A DNA stretch of 64,000 nt from Dryocola clanedunensis (GTDB taxonomy: Bacteria; Pseudomonadota; Gammaproteobacteria; Enterobacterales; Enterobacteriaceae). Positions 7,682 to 17,050 of this stretch are shown here, one piece after another. Where the stretch lies: assembly GCF_025215155.1 (NCBI RefSeq), contig NZ_JALHAM010000122.1. The stretch is one strand, 5' to 3'. The first letter of the stretch is position 1. Each line of letters starts with the position of its first letter. A program made the translations under genes and the position numbers. Below the pieces are notes generated by a model. It was not told the origin of the DNA and searched no databases. It was given only the letters and a program-made list of their open reading frames with translations.

Positions 7682-8932
7682 TTAGTGTGTGCGATGATGC
7701 AAACGCGTGCCGGTCAGCAGGGCAACCACCAGCAGAGAGCCGATAAAACCGGCCACGCCGTTCCAGCCAAACTGGTGCCAGAACACGCCGCCGAGGGTAC
7801 CGGCAATGCTGGATCCCAGGTAGTAGCTGAAGAGATAGAGTGACGAGGCCTGACCTTTGGCTCGTCTGGCGCGCGGACCTATCCAGCCGCTGGCGACGGA
7901 GTGCGCGGCAAAGAAGCCGGCGGAGAACAGCAGCATGCCGCCAAAGATCGCGACAAGCGGCGAGAAGACGGTGAGCAGAAGCCCCAGCAGCATAATGCCG
8001 ATGGAGAACAGCATCACCGGGCCGCGGCCAAATTTCGCGGTCATCGCGCCTGCTTTAGGGGAACTCCACGTGCCCGTCAGGTAAGCAACGGACAGCAGGC
8101 CCACCACGGCCTGGCTCAGGAACCATGGAGCCTGCATCAACCGATAGCCAATGTAGTTAAACAGCGTAACGAACGCCCCCATCAGCAGGAAGCCTTCGGC
8201 AAACAGCAGCGGTAAACCCTGGTCGCGCCAGTGCAGACGGAGGTTGATAAACAGCGTTTTCGGACGCAGGGAAGAAGGGCGGAAGTGCCGCGATTCAGGC
8301 AGGATCTTCCAGAACATCAGCGCCGAAGCCAGGGCAAAACAGCCGATGGCGGCGATGGCGATACGCCAGCTAAAGAAGTCCGTTATCACCCCGCTCAGCA
8401 GGCGTCCGCTCATGCCGCCGATAGAGTTACCGCTGATATACAGCCCCATCGAGAAAGCCACCACGCTCGGGTGGATCTCTTCGCTCAGGTAGGTCATGCC
8501 TACCGCCGCCACGCCGCTGAGCGACAAACCAATCAGCGCTCGCATTATCAGGATGCCGTGCCAGCTGGTCATCATGGTCGATAGCAATGTGCAGCAGGAG
8601 GCCAGCAGCAGGGCGGTCACCATCACCGGTTTGCGGCCAATCGCATCGGACAGCGGGCCGGTAAACAGCAGGCCAATGGCCAGCATGCCGGTAGAAATGG
8701 AAAGGGAGATACTGCTGCTGGCGGGGGTGACGCCAAACTCCTGTGAAAGCACCGGCAGTATGGGCTGCACGCAATAGAGCAAAGCAAAGGTAGCAAGCCC
8801 GGCGGAAAAGAGTGCGAGGGTGACGCGCATGAACTGCGGCGTTCCGCGCTTAATATAAAGAGGGGAACTGGCTGAAATTCGTTCGTCAACGTCCTGTGCC
8901 GGAGCGGTGCTGACGGAGGATATACGGCTCAA
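7682..8932 (-). CDS. ynfM: MFS transporter YnfM
   Basis: A 416-residue twelve-helix major facilitator, very similar to E. coli YnfM (417). The MFS motif GPLSDAIGRKPVMV follows helix 2, and GRLLSGVITDFFSW and WIGPRARRAKGQASSLYLF are as in E. coli. I start at the TTG at 8932: it gives a product beginning MSRISSV like E. coli's MSRTTTV, with AAGGA six bases upstream, whereas the TTG at 8938 would sit on top of that site. It is divergent from the LysR gene ynfL. The substrate is not established. Confidence 0.9.
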   Translation of the reverse strand: MSRISSVSTAPAQDVDERISASSPLYIKRGTPQFMRVTLALFSAGLATFALLYCVQPILPVLSQEFGVTPASSSISLSISTGMLAIGLLFTGPLSDAIGRKPVMVTALLLASCCTLLSTMMTSWHGILIMRALIGLSLSGVAAVGMTYLSEEIHPSVVAFSMGLYISGNSIGGMSGRLLSGVITDFFSWRIAIAAIGCFALASALMFWKILPESRHFRPSSLRPKTLFINLRLHWRDQGLPLLFAEGFLLMGAFVTLFNYIGYRLMQAPWFLSQAVVGLLSVAYLTGTWSSPKAGAMTAKFGRGPVMLFSIGIMLLGLLLTVFSPLVAIFGGMLLFSAGFFAAHSVASGWIGPRARRAKGQASSLYLFSYYLGSSIAGTLGGVFWHQFGWNGVAGFIGSLLVVALLTGTRLHHRTH

Positions 8933-9042
8933 AATCAATCCTTACTGCGTGCGTTGCGCTGCGTGATGTCTTTCATTGCAGAGTAGGAAAATGTAAATGT
9001 TATGTCTAATATATTAATAATCTCAATTGATACTTATAAGAT

Positions 9043-9945
9043 ATGACAATCGAATTACGACATTTGCGTTACTTTGTGGCGGTGGCCGAAGAGCTGCACT
9101 TCGGCCGGGCCGCGGCGCGTCTGCGTATTTCGCAGCCGCCGCTGAGCCAGCAAATTCAGATCCTGGAGCAGCAAATTGGTGCAAGGCTGCTGGCAAGAAC
9201 CAACCGCAGCGTCAGCCTGACGGCGGCCGGGACGCAGTATCTGAGCGATGCCAGGCAGATTTTGAGCCAGGTGGATGCGGCAGCGGCGCGCGCCGAACGA
9301 TTACATCATGGCGAGACGGGGGAGCTGCGCATCGGATTTACCTCCTCGGCTCCTTTTATTAAGGGCGTGTCGGACAGTCTGTCGACCTTTCGCCAGCGCT
9401 ACCCGGACGTGCATATTCAGATGCGCGAAATCAACACCCGTCAGCAGATTGCACCGCTTAATGACGGCGAGCTGGAGCTTGGGCTGATGCGTAATACGCG
9501 TCTGCCGGAGACGCTGGACTGGAAGCTGGTGCTGCGCGAACCCCTGCTGGGGATGGTGCATCGCGATCACCCCCTGGCGACGGCGACCGATATCTCGCTC
9601 CAGGATTTGGCCTCGCAGCCCTTTGTCTTCTTTGATGCCCATGTCGGGACGGGGCTTTATGACGACATCATCGGTTTGTTACACCGTAACGGAATCTCAC
9701 CCTATATCACGCAGGAAGTCGGCGAGGCGATGACCATCATTGGGCTGGTCTCCGCCGGGCTGGGCGTCTCCATTTTGCCTGCGTCATTTAAGCGCGTGCA
9801 GCTAAGCGATGTCGTCTGGCTCCCCATCAGGGAGCCAGAGGCGCAGTCAGAAATGTGGCTGGTCTGGCCAAAACATCGGGAGCTTAGCGCCGCCGCTGTT
9901 CGCATCAGCACGCTGTTGACCGAAGCGAATTTAGGAAATAAATAG
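9043..9945 (+). CDS. ynfL: LysR-family regulator YnfL
   Basis: A 300-residue LysR-type regulator: N-terminal winged HTH (LRHLRYFVAVAEELHFGRAAARLRIS split here as residues 5-30, then QPPLSQQIQILEQQIGARLL) and a C-terminal periplasmic-binding-protein-like effector domain. It is divergent from ynfM with about 110 bases between, the classic layout for a LysR protein controlling its neighbour. The intergenic stretch is AT-rich. The effector is unknown. Confidence 0.9.
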   Translation: MTIELRHLRYFVAVAEELHFGRAAARLRISQPPLSQQIQILEQQIGARLLARTNRSVSLTAAGTQYLSDARQILSQVDAAAARAERLHHGETGELRIGFTSSAPFIKGVSDSLSTFRQRYPDVHIQMREINTRQQIAPLNDGELELGLMRNTRLPETLDWKLVLREPLLGMVHRDHPLATATDISLQDLASQPFVFFDAHVGTGLYDDIIGLLHRNGISPYITQEVGEAMTIIGLVSAGLGVSILPASFKRVQLSDVVWLPIREPEAQSEMWLVWPKHRELSAAAVRISTLLTEANLGNK

Positions 9946-10034
9946 CTAGATTTAGGTTAAATATGTGCGTCAAATCACAACCCTACGCAAATATTTGACT
10001 CCTTTGCTTGAAGTGTTTAACCATAGCCCAAAGA

Positions 10035-10056
10035 TTATTTCGAAGCGCGAAAATAA
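10035..10056 (+). promoter_or_regulatory. Mlc autoregulatory site
   Basis: TTATTT and AAATAA separated by ten bases (CGAAGCGCGA), 12 bases ahead of the mlc start. This is the Mlc half-site pattern, and E. coli mlc has nearly the same sequence near its transcription start, where Mlc represses itself. Confidence 0.75.
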
Positions 10057-10068
10057 AGGGAGTCGCAC

Positions 10069-11286
10069 GTGGTTGCTGACAGCCAGCCGGGACACATCGA
10101 TCAGATTAAGCAGACCAATGCGGGGGTGGTTTACCGTCTCATCGATCAGCATGGCCCGGTCTCGCGCATCGATCTCTCTCGCCTGGCGCTGCTCGCGCCT
10201 GCCAGCATCACCAAAATTGTTCGCGAAATGCTCGAAGCACACCTGGTACAGGAAACCGAAATTCAGGACCCAGGAAGCCGCGGTCGTCCCGCCGTAGGTT
10301 TAATGGTGGAGACGGAAGCCTGGCACTATCTTTCCGTGCGGATTAATCGCGGCGAAATCTCTCTTGGGCTGCACGATCTCAGCAGCCAGCTTATTGTTGA
10401 GGACACCGTTTCTCTTCCCCTGGCCGACCCGAACCCGCTGCTGTCGCGCGTTATCGCCCAGGTCGATCAGTTTTTTATCCGCCATCAGGACAAGCTCGAA
10501 CGTCTCACCGCGATTGCCATTACCTTGCCGGGAATTATCGATACGGTGCGCGGCATCGTGCATCGCATGCCGTTTTATGATGTGTGCGATATGCCGCTGG
10601 GTGAAGAACTGGAGAGCCACACGGGGGTGCCGGTCTTTATTCAGCATGATATCAGCGCGTGGACGATGGCGGAGGGGCTGTTTGGCGCCTCGCGTGGCGC
10701 GCGTGATGTCATTCAGGTTGTTATCGATCACAACGTCGGGGCTGGCGTTATCACGGACGGGCGTCTGTTGCATGCGGGTAGCAGCAGCCTCGTCGAGATT
10801 GGCCACACGCAGGTCGACCCTTACGGCAAACGCTGCTACTGCGGGAATCACGGCTGTCTGGAGACGATCGCCAGTATTGAAAGTATCCTTGAGCTGGCCC
10901 AGCAGCGTATGAACCAATCGATGGGTTCGATGCTCCACGGCCAGCCGCTGACCGTCGAGTCGCTTTGTGATGCGGCCTTACAGGGCGATCTATTGGCGAA
11001 AGATATCATTCTCGGCGTGGGGGTCAACGTCGGCCGCATTCTTGCCATCATGGTTAATTTGTTCAATCCACAAGTTATTCTGATAGGTTCCCCGCTGAAC
11101 CGAGCGGCAGAAATATTGCATCCAGCCATCGCCGATAGCATTCGCCAACAGGCGCTTCCCGCCTACAGCCAGCATATGGCGGTGGAAAGCACGCAGTATA
11201 GTCATCGTGGCACGATGGCCGGGGCGGCGCTGGTCAAGGACGCAATGTATAACGGTTCGTTACTGATTCGCCTCCTGCAAGGATAA
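10069..11286 (+). CDS. mlc: Global glucose-responsive repressor Mlc
   Basis: A 405-residue ROK-family repressor, one residue off E. coli Mlc (406). It starts at GTG with AAAGGGAG upstream, as in E. coli. The HTH (RIDLSRLALLAPASITKIVREM) is near residues 35-57; the structural zinc site is in CYCGNHGCLE with His in EIGHTQVD. Mlc represses ptsG, manXYZ, malT and ptsHI, and is relieved when membrane EIICB-Glc sequesters it during glucose uptake. A Mlc-type site sits in its own leader. Confidence 0.95.
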   Translation: MVADSQPGHIDQIKQTNAGVVYRLIDQHGPVSRIDLSRLALLAPASITKIVREMLEAHLVQETEIQDPGSRGRPAVGLMVETEAWHYLSVRINRGEISLGLHDLSSQLIVEDTVSLPLADPNPLLSRVIAQVDQFFIRHQDKLERLTAIAITLPGIIDTVRGIVHRMPFYDVCDMPLGEELESHTGVPVFIQHDISAWTMAEGLFGASRGARDVIQVVIDHNVGAGVITDGRLLHAGSSSLVEIGHTQVDPYGKRCYCGNHGCLETIASIESILELAQQRMNQSMGSMLHGQPLTVESLCDAALQGDLLAKDIILGVGVNVGRILAIMVNLFNPQVILIGSPLNRAAEILHPAIADSIRQQALPAYSQHMAVESTQYSHRGTMAGAALVKDAMYNGSLLIRLLQG

Positions 11287-11413
11287 TCATTTCCATTGAT
11301 GCAAAAAATGTTGCGCTATCTCAAATTGGCCTTTCGCCTCATCTCTTAGACTTCCGCCACTGAACTATTCATTTTTAAATAAAATTTTTAGCGTATTGCC
11401 CTCGGGAGTCATC

Positions 11414-12109
11414 ATGCTTAAGCGTTTCTTTATCACAGGTACCGATACCGCAGTCGGCAAGACGGTGGTGTCACGCGCGCTCTTACAGGCGCTGGCAGCC
11501 AGTGGCAAAAGTGTTGTCGGCTATAAGCCGGTAGCCAAAGGAAGCAAAGAGACGCCGGAAGGAATGCGAAATAAAGACGCGCTGGTTTTGCAGAGCGTTT
11601 CTTCTCTCTCCTTGCCGTACAGCGCAATCAATCCTATTGCTTTGAGCGAAGAGGAGAGCAGCGTCAGCCACAGTTGCCCAATCAATTACACTTTGCTGTC
11701 AGATGGTTTGCAGAACCTGAGCCGACAAGCAGACCATGTGGTCGTCGAGGGGACGGGCGGTTGGCGTAGCCTGATGAACGACCTCCGTCCGCTGTCGGAA
11801 TGGGTTGTTCAGGAGCAGCTGCCGGTGCTGATGGTGGTGGGGATTCAGGAAGGGTGTATCAACCACGCTCTGCTGACCGCCCAGGCTATCGCCAACGACG
11901 GTCTGCCGCTGGTGGGCTGGGTGGCGAACCGTATCAATCCGGGTCTGGCGCACTATGCTGAAATCATCGACGTGCTTAGCAAAAAGCTGCCGGGACCGCT
12001 GATGGGCGAACTGCCTTACCTGCCGCGCGCCGAACAGCGCGAGCTGGCGCACTATATCGATCTATCCGTGCTCAGCGGCACCCTGACGGTAGACCGAGTG
12101 GGGGCGTAG
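11414..12109 (+). CDS. bioD2: Dethiobiotin synthetase paralogue BioD2
   Basis: A 231-residue ATP-dependent dethiobiotin synthetase, same length as E. coli BioD2 (YnfK). P-loop GTDTAVGKT at residues about 9-17, VEGTGGW motif and NRINP nucleobase motif are present. It would close the ureido ring of dethiobiotin from DAPA, CO2 and ATP as a paralogue of BioD. The start at 11414 has CGGGAG upstream. The last 48 bases overlap the 3' end of clcB on the other strand. Confidence 0.92.
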   Translation: MLKRFFITGTDTAVGKTVVSRALLQALAASGKSVVGYKPVAKGSKETPEGMRNKDALVLQSVSSLSLPYSAINPIALSEEESSVSHSCPINYTLLSDGLQNLSRQADHVVVEGTGGWRSLMNDLRPLSEWVVQEQLPVLMVVGIQEGCINHALLTAQAIANDGLPLVGWVANRINPGLAHYAEIIDVLSKKLPGPLMGELPYLPRAEQRELAHYIDLSVLSGTLTVDRVGA

Positions 12110-13357
12110 CCAGCGCGACAGCGCGGAGGCGACAACACAGGCCACCAGTAAACCGGGGAGTAGCGAGAACTCTCCGGTCATTTCACAAACCATCAATGTT
12201 GCCATTATCGGCGCATGCGTTGTTGCCGCCAGCAGCGTTGCCATGCCGGTTAATGCCATCAGTATAGCCACCGACTCTCCGCTGGCAGGCCATAATCCAC
12301 AGACCTGTCCGAACAGCATCCCCAGCGCCGCCCCCACGAATAGCGTAGGTGTGAATACCCCTCCGGGCGCACCCGAACCACTGCTTGCCAGCACCGCTGC
12401 CAGTTTGCAAAGTAAAATAGCCGCCACGAAAAGCAGTGCCGGAGGACGTGACAGGAACGACTGCACAACGCTGTAGCCGTTACCCCAGACCAGCGGCGTG
12501 ATGAGGGAAAGCATGCCGACAATCAGCCCCCCCAGCGCCAGCTGTAGCGGCGGCGTCAGATGCAAACGACGGAACAGCTCGCCGCTTTGTGACATCATCC
12601 ACAGAAAGAGCGGCCCGGCGACACCCGCCAGTACGCCGAGGATACCCATCAGACCATACTGGACGGGAACAGGTGCGCTGAGCATTCTGACGGTATAAAG
12701 CAGCGTTTGTCCGCCGCTAAGAAGATTTGTCATCAAAAGAGCGGTGACGGCAGCAATGACCACAGGGCCAAGTGAGGCGAGCATCAGCGTGCCAAAGAGG
12801 ATCTCCGCAATAAACAGGCTGCCCGCCAGCGGCGCGTGATACGCGCTCGCCATCCCGGCGGCGGCCCCGCAGGCCACCCAGAGCTTCCATTCATCGTTCC
12901 GCGTGAAGCGCTGGGCGAACACCGAGGCGAACACGGTCGCCAGCAAAATCATCGCCCCTTCGCGCCCGATGGCGCTGCCGCTGGCTACCACCAGCAGTGA
13001 GGCGGCAGATTTCACCAGGCTTGCGGGCACGTCCAGCCGCCCGTCGCCGGTTTCAATCGCTTCCATATAATCCGTTGGCGCACCCGGTCGCTGCCGCGTC
13101 GCCCGTTGCCAGCCCCACAGCAGCAGGCCCGCCAGCAGCCCGCCCATCGCCGGGGTTATCAGCCTGCGCCACGACGGCAGCGCCGCCGCTGCGGCAACCA
13201 GGCTGCCGCTATGGTCGCCAAGAAACAGACCTTCCAGCAGATACATCGACTGGCGAAACAGCCAGACCACGAGGGCGGAGGCAATACCGATCCCGACGGC
13301 GAAAATCAGTCGTCTGAGCATGCCTTGAATGTCCGGGAAATGATTTAAGCGGTGCAT
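12062..13357 (-). CDS. clcB: Chloride/proton antiporter ClcB
   Basis: A CLC-family membrane protein of about 431 residues. Selectivity-filter segments GSAIGREGAM (gating Glu) and SGSGAPGGVFTPTLFVGAALG are visible, along with CGAAAGMASAYHAPLAGSLFIAEI. In E. coli, ClcB works with ClcA in the extreme acid resistance response as a Cl-/H+ exchanger. The start is uncertain: ATG at 13357 lacks a clear ribosome site; an internal ATG at 13321 aligns with the E. coli N-terminus (MLRRLIFAV versus MFRRLLIAT). Confidence 0.9.
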   Translation of the reverse strand: MHRLNHFPDIQGMLRRLIFAVGIGIASALVVWLFRQSMYLLEGLFLGDHSGSLVAAAAALPSWRRLITPAMGGLLAGLLLWGWQRATRQRPGAPTDYMEAIETGDGRLDVPASLVKSAASLLVVASGSAIGREGAMILLATVFASVFAQRFTRNDEWKLWVACGAAAGMASAYHAPLAGSLFIAEILFGTLMLASLGPVVIAAVTALLMTNLLSGGQTLLYTVRMLSAPVPVQYGLMGILGVLAGVAGPLFLWMMSQSGELFRRLHLTPPLQLALGGLIVGMLSLITPLVWGNGYSVVQSFLSRPPALLFVAAILLCKLAAVLASSGSGAPGGVFTPTLFVGAALGMLFGQVCGLWPASGESVAILMALTGMATLLAATTHAPIMATLMVCEMTGEFSLLPGLLVACVVASALSRWLRPHSVYRQGAAEHG

Positions 13358-13423
13358 AAACAATAGCGTAGCGGGTAAAGGGGGGAATTGTGCGGCAGAA
13401 ACTGCTTTCTATAAAGCTTCCGG

Positions 13424-13450
13424 AAAGAAAAAAGGTCCATTTAAGGACCC
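13424..13450 (-). terminator. Terminator of the SDR-hydrolase-aldolase-cupin operon
   Basis: Inverted repeat GGTCC/GGACC (13434-13438, 13445-13449) with a six-base loop, followed on the minus strand by CCTTTTTTCTTT. It lies 12 bases past the bicupin stop and closes the minus-strand accessory operon. Confidence 0.75.
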
Positions 13451-13461
13451 TGGCTGGATAA

Positions 13462-14628
13462 TTATACGGGCTGTTCGATTTTCAGCCCCGCGCGACGAGC
13501 CGTAGCGGGCAAAATGCTGGCAATGGCCACGTAGCCGTCCGGGTCGAGGCAGCGATCATTTTCCCGTGCCCGTTCGATAACGTCCTTGTCCCAGTAAAGG
13601 CGTTTGCGCTGGTCGCCTTTGGTGGTCAGGGTTGCCTCCATCACGCCGTCTATGGCCCGGTACTGACGCCAGCTTCCGCCCGGCACGGAGATTACCGAAC
13701 CTTCCGTTGCCACGACGGAGACTTCCTCACCCTGGCGGTTCCAGGTCACTTCCAGCGTGCCTTTAAACACCATCAGCACCTGAGTCTCTGGGCAGCAGTG
13801 CAGGCCGACACGGTGGTCGTGCTGGATGCGCAGCCACTCAACGGAAAAACCGTGCGGATTAACGATAGCGGGCGCGCTGTTGCGATCCTGCGAGATGCCG
13901 AAGCCGATAACCGGGGCGATTTCACCGCCGTGACCGGGCAGAACCGAGTCCAGCAGAGCATCACGCGACCACGCTCGTTGCTCACCGGTGACCGCGCGGC
14001 GGCTCATCTCTTCAACGGAGTAATCACGTAGGGCTGCAATTTGCTCGGGAGCAAGTGGCTGTAGCCGCTCGTTTTCCGCAGGAACCGGCGCGCCAGCTTC
14101 GACATCGATCAGCATGTTGTCACGGCTGAGATACAGGCCGTACTCGCTGGCTGCGTCCAGAATCGACGGATGCCAGATAATCCCGCCCGTATTGTCGCCG
14201 CCGAGCACGGTAAACACCATGCCTTTGGTATCCTGCGGGCTGACGTTGGTAAAACCACGGAAAATCCACGTCGGGATCGACAGAATAGCCGGGGCGCTGA
14301 ACTCTGCTTCATGCTCGCCGTTCGCCCCCCAGCGGAAGCGCCAGCTCCCTTCGTGGATCAGGAACACTTCGGCGGTAAAGTGCAGATGCAGGTTGTTGGT
14401 CACGCCTTTCGGCATGGCTGCCGCGCCGATATTAAAGCCGTGGGCTTCAGGAATATTGACCACCTGTGAGGCGGACTGGGTGACACCCGGCCCGACGAAC
14501 GAATAGTTCTCCTTGAGATGCGAGCCTGGTAGCTTGCAGTCGATAAACGCCACGCTGCATGAAACCCGGTCTTCCGGAAGCACGAGACGACGACGCGCCT
14601 CTTCCTGAGTCAGTGTTACGTATTGCAT
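13462..14628 (-). CDS. Bicupin protein of an accessory catabolic operon
   Basis: A 388-residue protein with two cupin domains. The first carries a good metal-binding motif, NLHLHFTAEVFLIHEGSWRF (residues about 88-107); the second is weaker (HDHRVGLHCCPETQVLMVFKGTLE). Metal-bound cupins of this size include gentisate-type ring-cleaving dioxygenases and sugar isomerases; I cannot say which this is. I start it at the ATG at 14628 behind AAGGAGAACAAC, ten bases after the aldolase stop; a longer upstream reading frame there is not used. It is the last gene of the operon. Confidence 0.8.
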   Translation of the reverse strand: MQYVTLTQEEARRRLVLPEDRVSCSVAFIDCKLPGSHLKENYSFVGPGVTQSASQVVNIPEAHGFNIGAAAMPKGVTNNLHLHFTAEVFLIHEGSWRFRWGANGEHEAEFSAPAILSIPTWIFRGFTNVSPQDTKGMVFTVLGGDNTGGIIWHPSILDAASEYGLYLSRDNMLIDVEAGAPVPAENERLQPLAPEQIAALRDYSVEEMSRRAVTGEQRAWSRDALLDSVLPGHGGEIAPVIGFGISQDRNSAPAIVNPHGFSVEWLRIQHDHRVGLHCCPETQVLMVFKGTLEVTWNRQGEEVSVVATEGSVISVPGGSWRQYRAIDGVMEATLTTKGDQRKRLYWDKDVIERARENDRCLDPDGYVAIASILPATARRAGLKIEQPV

Positions 14629-14638
14629 GTTGTTCTCC

Positions 14639-15430
14639 TTAATAGCCTGAAGAGCCGCTGGCGGACGGCGTTTCACCGCGTGCATAAGCCACGGCCTCAC
14701 GGGAAGCGCGGCCAAGCTGCATGACGTCATTGGCGGGGGTAACGAAAGAAAAGCCTTCTGCCAGACGCTTTGCGGCGGCCTGGCCGGAGGTACAGAAGAT
14801 ACCGGCGACTTTGTTGTGCGCCCGACAGCGGGCGACGACCAGCTCAACGGCGGCTAACATTTTCGGATGCTGTGATTCCGCGCTGGCGCTGCCGGTCAGG
14901 GTGAGCGAGAGATCGTTGGGGCCGATAAACACGCCGTCGAGGCCGTCGGTCGCCAAAATAGCGTCCAGATTGTCCAGCCCCTGCTGGGTTTCAATCATCG
15001 CCAGCGTCAGGATCTCTTCGTTGGCATACTGCGGGTAATCTTTCCCGCCGTAGAGCAGGGCGCGAGCAGGCCCGAACGAGCGGTTGCCCAGCGGAGGATA
15101 GCGGCACGCGGAGACAAACTGCTGCGCCTGTTCAGGGGTGGATACCATCGGGCAGATAATCCCCCAGGCTCCGGCGTCCAGCAGGCGCATGATCTGCGCG
15201 GGATCGTTGCTGTTCACCCTGGCAAGCGGCGTGGCGGGGGTGGCGGAAATGGCCTGCAGCATGGCGAGCGCGCTGGCAAAGTCGATCATGCCGTGCTGCA
15301 TATCAACGGTGACGGAATCGTAGCCCTGATGACCGGCGATTTCAGCGCTGTACCCGGAAGGGATGGCAAGCCAGCCGTTGATCACCGGCTGCTGCTGGCG
15401 GAAGGCATCTTTAAGCGAATTTTTTCTCAT
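14639..15430 (-). CDS. HpcH/HpaI-family class II aldolase
   Basis: A 263-residue aldolase of the 4-hydroxy-2-oxoheptanedioate / 2-dehydro-3-deoxyglucarate aldolase family. It has VTVDMQHGMIDF near residue 40, the metal ligands in IETQQGLDNLDAI (Glu) and GVFIGPNDLS (Asp), and GAWGIICPMVSTPEQA. These enzymes split 4-hydroxy-2-oxo acids into pyruvate and an aldehyde. Translation is coupled to the hydrolase gene by an ATGA overlap, with AAGGAG upstream. It is the likely pyruvate-releasing step of the pathway; the co-product is unknown. Confidence 0.87.
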   Translation of the reverse strand: MRKNSLKDAFRQQQPVINGWLAIPSGYSAEIAGHQGYDSVTVDMQHGMIDFASALAMLQAISATPATPLARVNSNDPAQIMRLLDAGAWGIICPMVSTPEQAQQFVSACRYPPLGNRSFGPARALLYGGKDYPQYANEEILTLAMIETQQGLDNLDAILATDGLDGVFIGPNDLSLTLTGSASAESQHPKMLAAVELVVARCRAHNKVAGIFCTSGQAAAKRLAEGFSFVTPANDVMQLGRASREAVAYARGETPSASGSSGY

Positions 15431-16146
15431 GTCTTTGACTCCTTAATCCATGTGCATAGGGCCGTGGCAACCCAATCAGGGGCTTCCAGCGGCAGAAAGT
15501 GCCCGCTATCTGCATGGGTTAGCCAGCGTGCGGTTATGGCCGCTTCGGCTGCGAGCTGGTGATGTTGTGGGGTACAAATGGCGTCATGTGCGCCATTGAG
15601 GATTAGCGTTGGTCTGCTGAAAGCCGCCAGGGCGGCACGGTGATCGGCGCGGGAAATCGCTATTTCTGTTTGCCGGGAAAAGGCTTCGATACCGGACTCG
15701 TCAGCCATGGTCGTGATAACCGAATGCAGGCCAGCGTCGTCCAGATGCTCAGGCGCGACGTACTTTTGCCACATCTTTTCGCTCACCCAGCGTCCCGCGC
15801 CCAGCGCTTTCGCTTCCGAAACTGCCGCACGCCGTCCGACCGCGTTAGCGGGCAAGTCAGCCAGCGGATTGACGGAGAGAAGGGCAAGTCCGGCGAGGCG
15901 TTCAGGTGCTTCGGCCAGCATTTGTAGCGCCACCATAGCCCCGAGGGAAAACCCCGCCACGCAAAATCGCGGCGGCAAAGTCTCGAGCAATCGGGGTGAA
16001 AGCTCCTGCGCGGAATCTGCGCCGCTGACGGCAATATTGGTCACCTGGCTGACGTTGAGCCGTTCGATGACCGGCTGCCACAGCCGGTGGTTGCACAGCG
16101 TGCCGCCCAGTAAAACCAGTGGAATATCGTGATTATCCTGAATCAT
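15427..16146 (-). CDS. Alpha/beta-fold hydrolase
   Basis: A 239-residue alpha/beta hydrolase with nucleophile elbow GFSLGA, acid in NGAHDAICTPQ and the catalytic His in DSGHFLPLE. The start at 16146 overlaps the SDR stop as ATGA; an ATG four codons earlier also exists. It lies between the dehydrogenase and aldolase in a tightly packed operon. It probably opens an ester, lactone or C-C bond in the pathway. It resembles generic esterases or enol-lactonases more than any named enzyme, so the substrate is left open. Confidence 0.82.
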   Translation of the reverse strand: MIQDNHDIPLVLLGGTLCNHRLWQPVIERLNVSQVTNIAVSGADSAQELSPRLLETLPPRFCVAGFSLGAMVALQMLAEAPERLAGLALLSVNPLADLPANAVGRRAAVSEAKALGAGRWVSEKMWQKYVAPEHLDDAGLHSVITTMADESGIEAFSRQTEIAISRADHRAALAAFSRPTLILNGAHDAICTPQHHQLAAEAAITARWLTHADSGHFLPLEAPDWVATALCTWIKESKT

Positions 16147-16910
16147 GTTGCCGTCCATCCTCCATCCACCAGCAGAGCGGCACCGGTTATCAGCGCCGAG
16201 GCGGGCGAGGCCAGAAACACCACCGGCCCCATCACGTCCTCAAGGGTGCCGAGCCGCCTGAGCTTGATGTTATCCAGCACATAATGGTGGAACGCCGGGT
16301 CGGCCAGATTCGCGCGCGATAGCTCGGTGGCGATAAACGTCGGACACAAAGTGTTCACTCTGATCCCCGCATCCCCCAGCTCCAGCGCCATGGTTTTGGT
16401 CAGCCCTTCAAGCGCAAACTTCGAGGCGCAGTAAACGCTGCGGGAAGGGCCGCCCACATGCCCCATCTGAGAGGAGATGTGGATAATCGAGCCGGCAATG
16501 TGCTCCTGTTTCATTCTGCGGGCAACCTGCTGGCTGAAGAAGAAGGTGGCACGCAGATTAAGATCCATCACCGCGTCATAGTTTTCCTCGCTGACATCCA
16601 GAAACGGCTGATGACGAGCCAGGCCAGCGCTGTTCACCAGAATATGGAAGGCGGGCAGCCCGGCCAGCGTCTCTCTGACCTGCCGCGTATCGGTGATATC
16701 AAGAGTGACGGGATTCAGCCGCAGATCTTCCTGCGCGGCGGATTCCGTTGCGTCGCTGAGCTGTGCGGAATTGCGCGCAACAATCCAGACCTCCGCCCCG
16801 GCCCGCGCCAGCGCGATGGCTGCCGCAAAACCAATGCCGCGGGAACCCCCGGTGACCAGCGCGCGGCAATTATCGAGACGAAATTCTGGTGTTTTTGGTA
16901 GCGATGCCAT
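16143..16910 (-). CDS. Short-chain dehydrogenase/reductase
   Basis: A 255-residue classical SDR. The NAD(P) motif TGGSRGIGFAAAI is near the N-terminus, NSAGLA is the stabilising NAG-type motif, and the active site is Ser in HISSQMG with YCASK. The C-terminus ends in the usual ALLVDGGWTAT. I start at 16910, behind GCGAGGAAAGCC; an upstream in-frame ATG at 16949 lacks a comparable site. First gene of the four-gene operon, 140 bases past the MFS gene, so the transporter and enzymes may share a transcript. Confidence 0.87.
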   Translation of the reverse strand: MASLPKTPEFRLDNCRALVTGGSRGIGFAAAIALARAGAEVWIVARNSAQLSDATESAAQEDLRLNPVTLDITDTRQVRETLAGLPAFHILVNSAGLARHQPFLDVSEENYDAVMDLNLRATFFFSQQVARRMKQEHIAGSIIHISSQMGHVGGPSRSVYCASKFALEGLTKTMALELGDAGIRVNTLCPTFIATELSRANLADPAFHHYVLDNIKLRRLGTLEDVMGPVVFLASPASALITGAALLVDGGWTAT

Positions 16911-17050
16911 TACGGCTTTCCTCGCCGTAATAAGGGTAATGTATTGCACATTAAATAAGACATGGTCTTAGCCTCCGGTATTTTCAGACGAGCTTCATCC
17001 GCCCGTTATCGGGGAGCGTAATATTTTCATACTATGCAGAATGAAAGTTT

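Noticed and set aside
14629..14847. Longer start for the bicupin protein
   Set aside because: The extension lies within the aldolase gene, has no similarity to cupins, and a strong AAGGAG site precedes the ATG at 14628.
15427..16146. Alpha/beta hydrolase as PcaD (3-oxoadipate enol-lactonase)
   Set aside because: The nearness of pcaHG is tempting, but the gene is in a different operon, with no pcaC or pcaB, and the sequence does not carry wording I can tie to PcaD.
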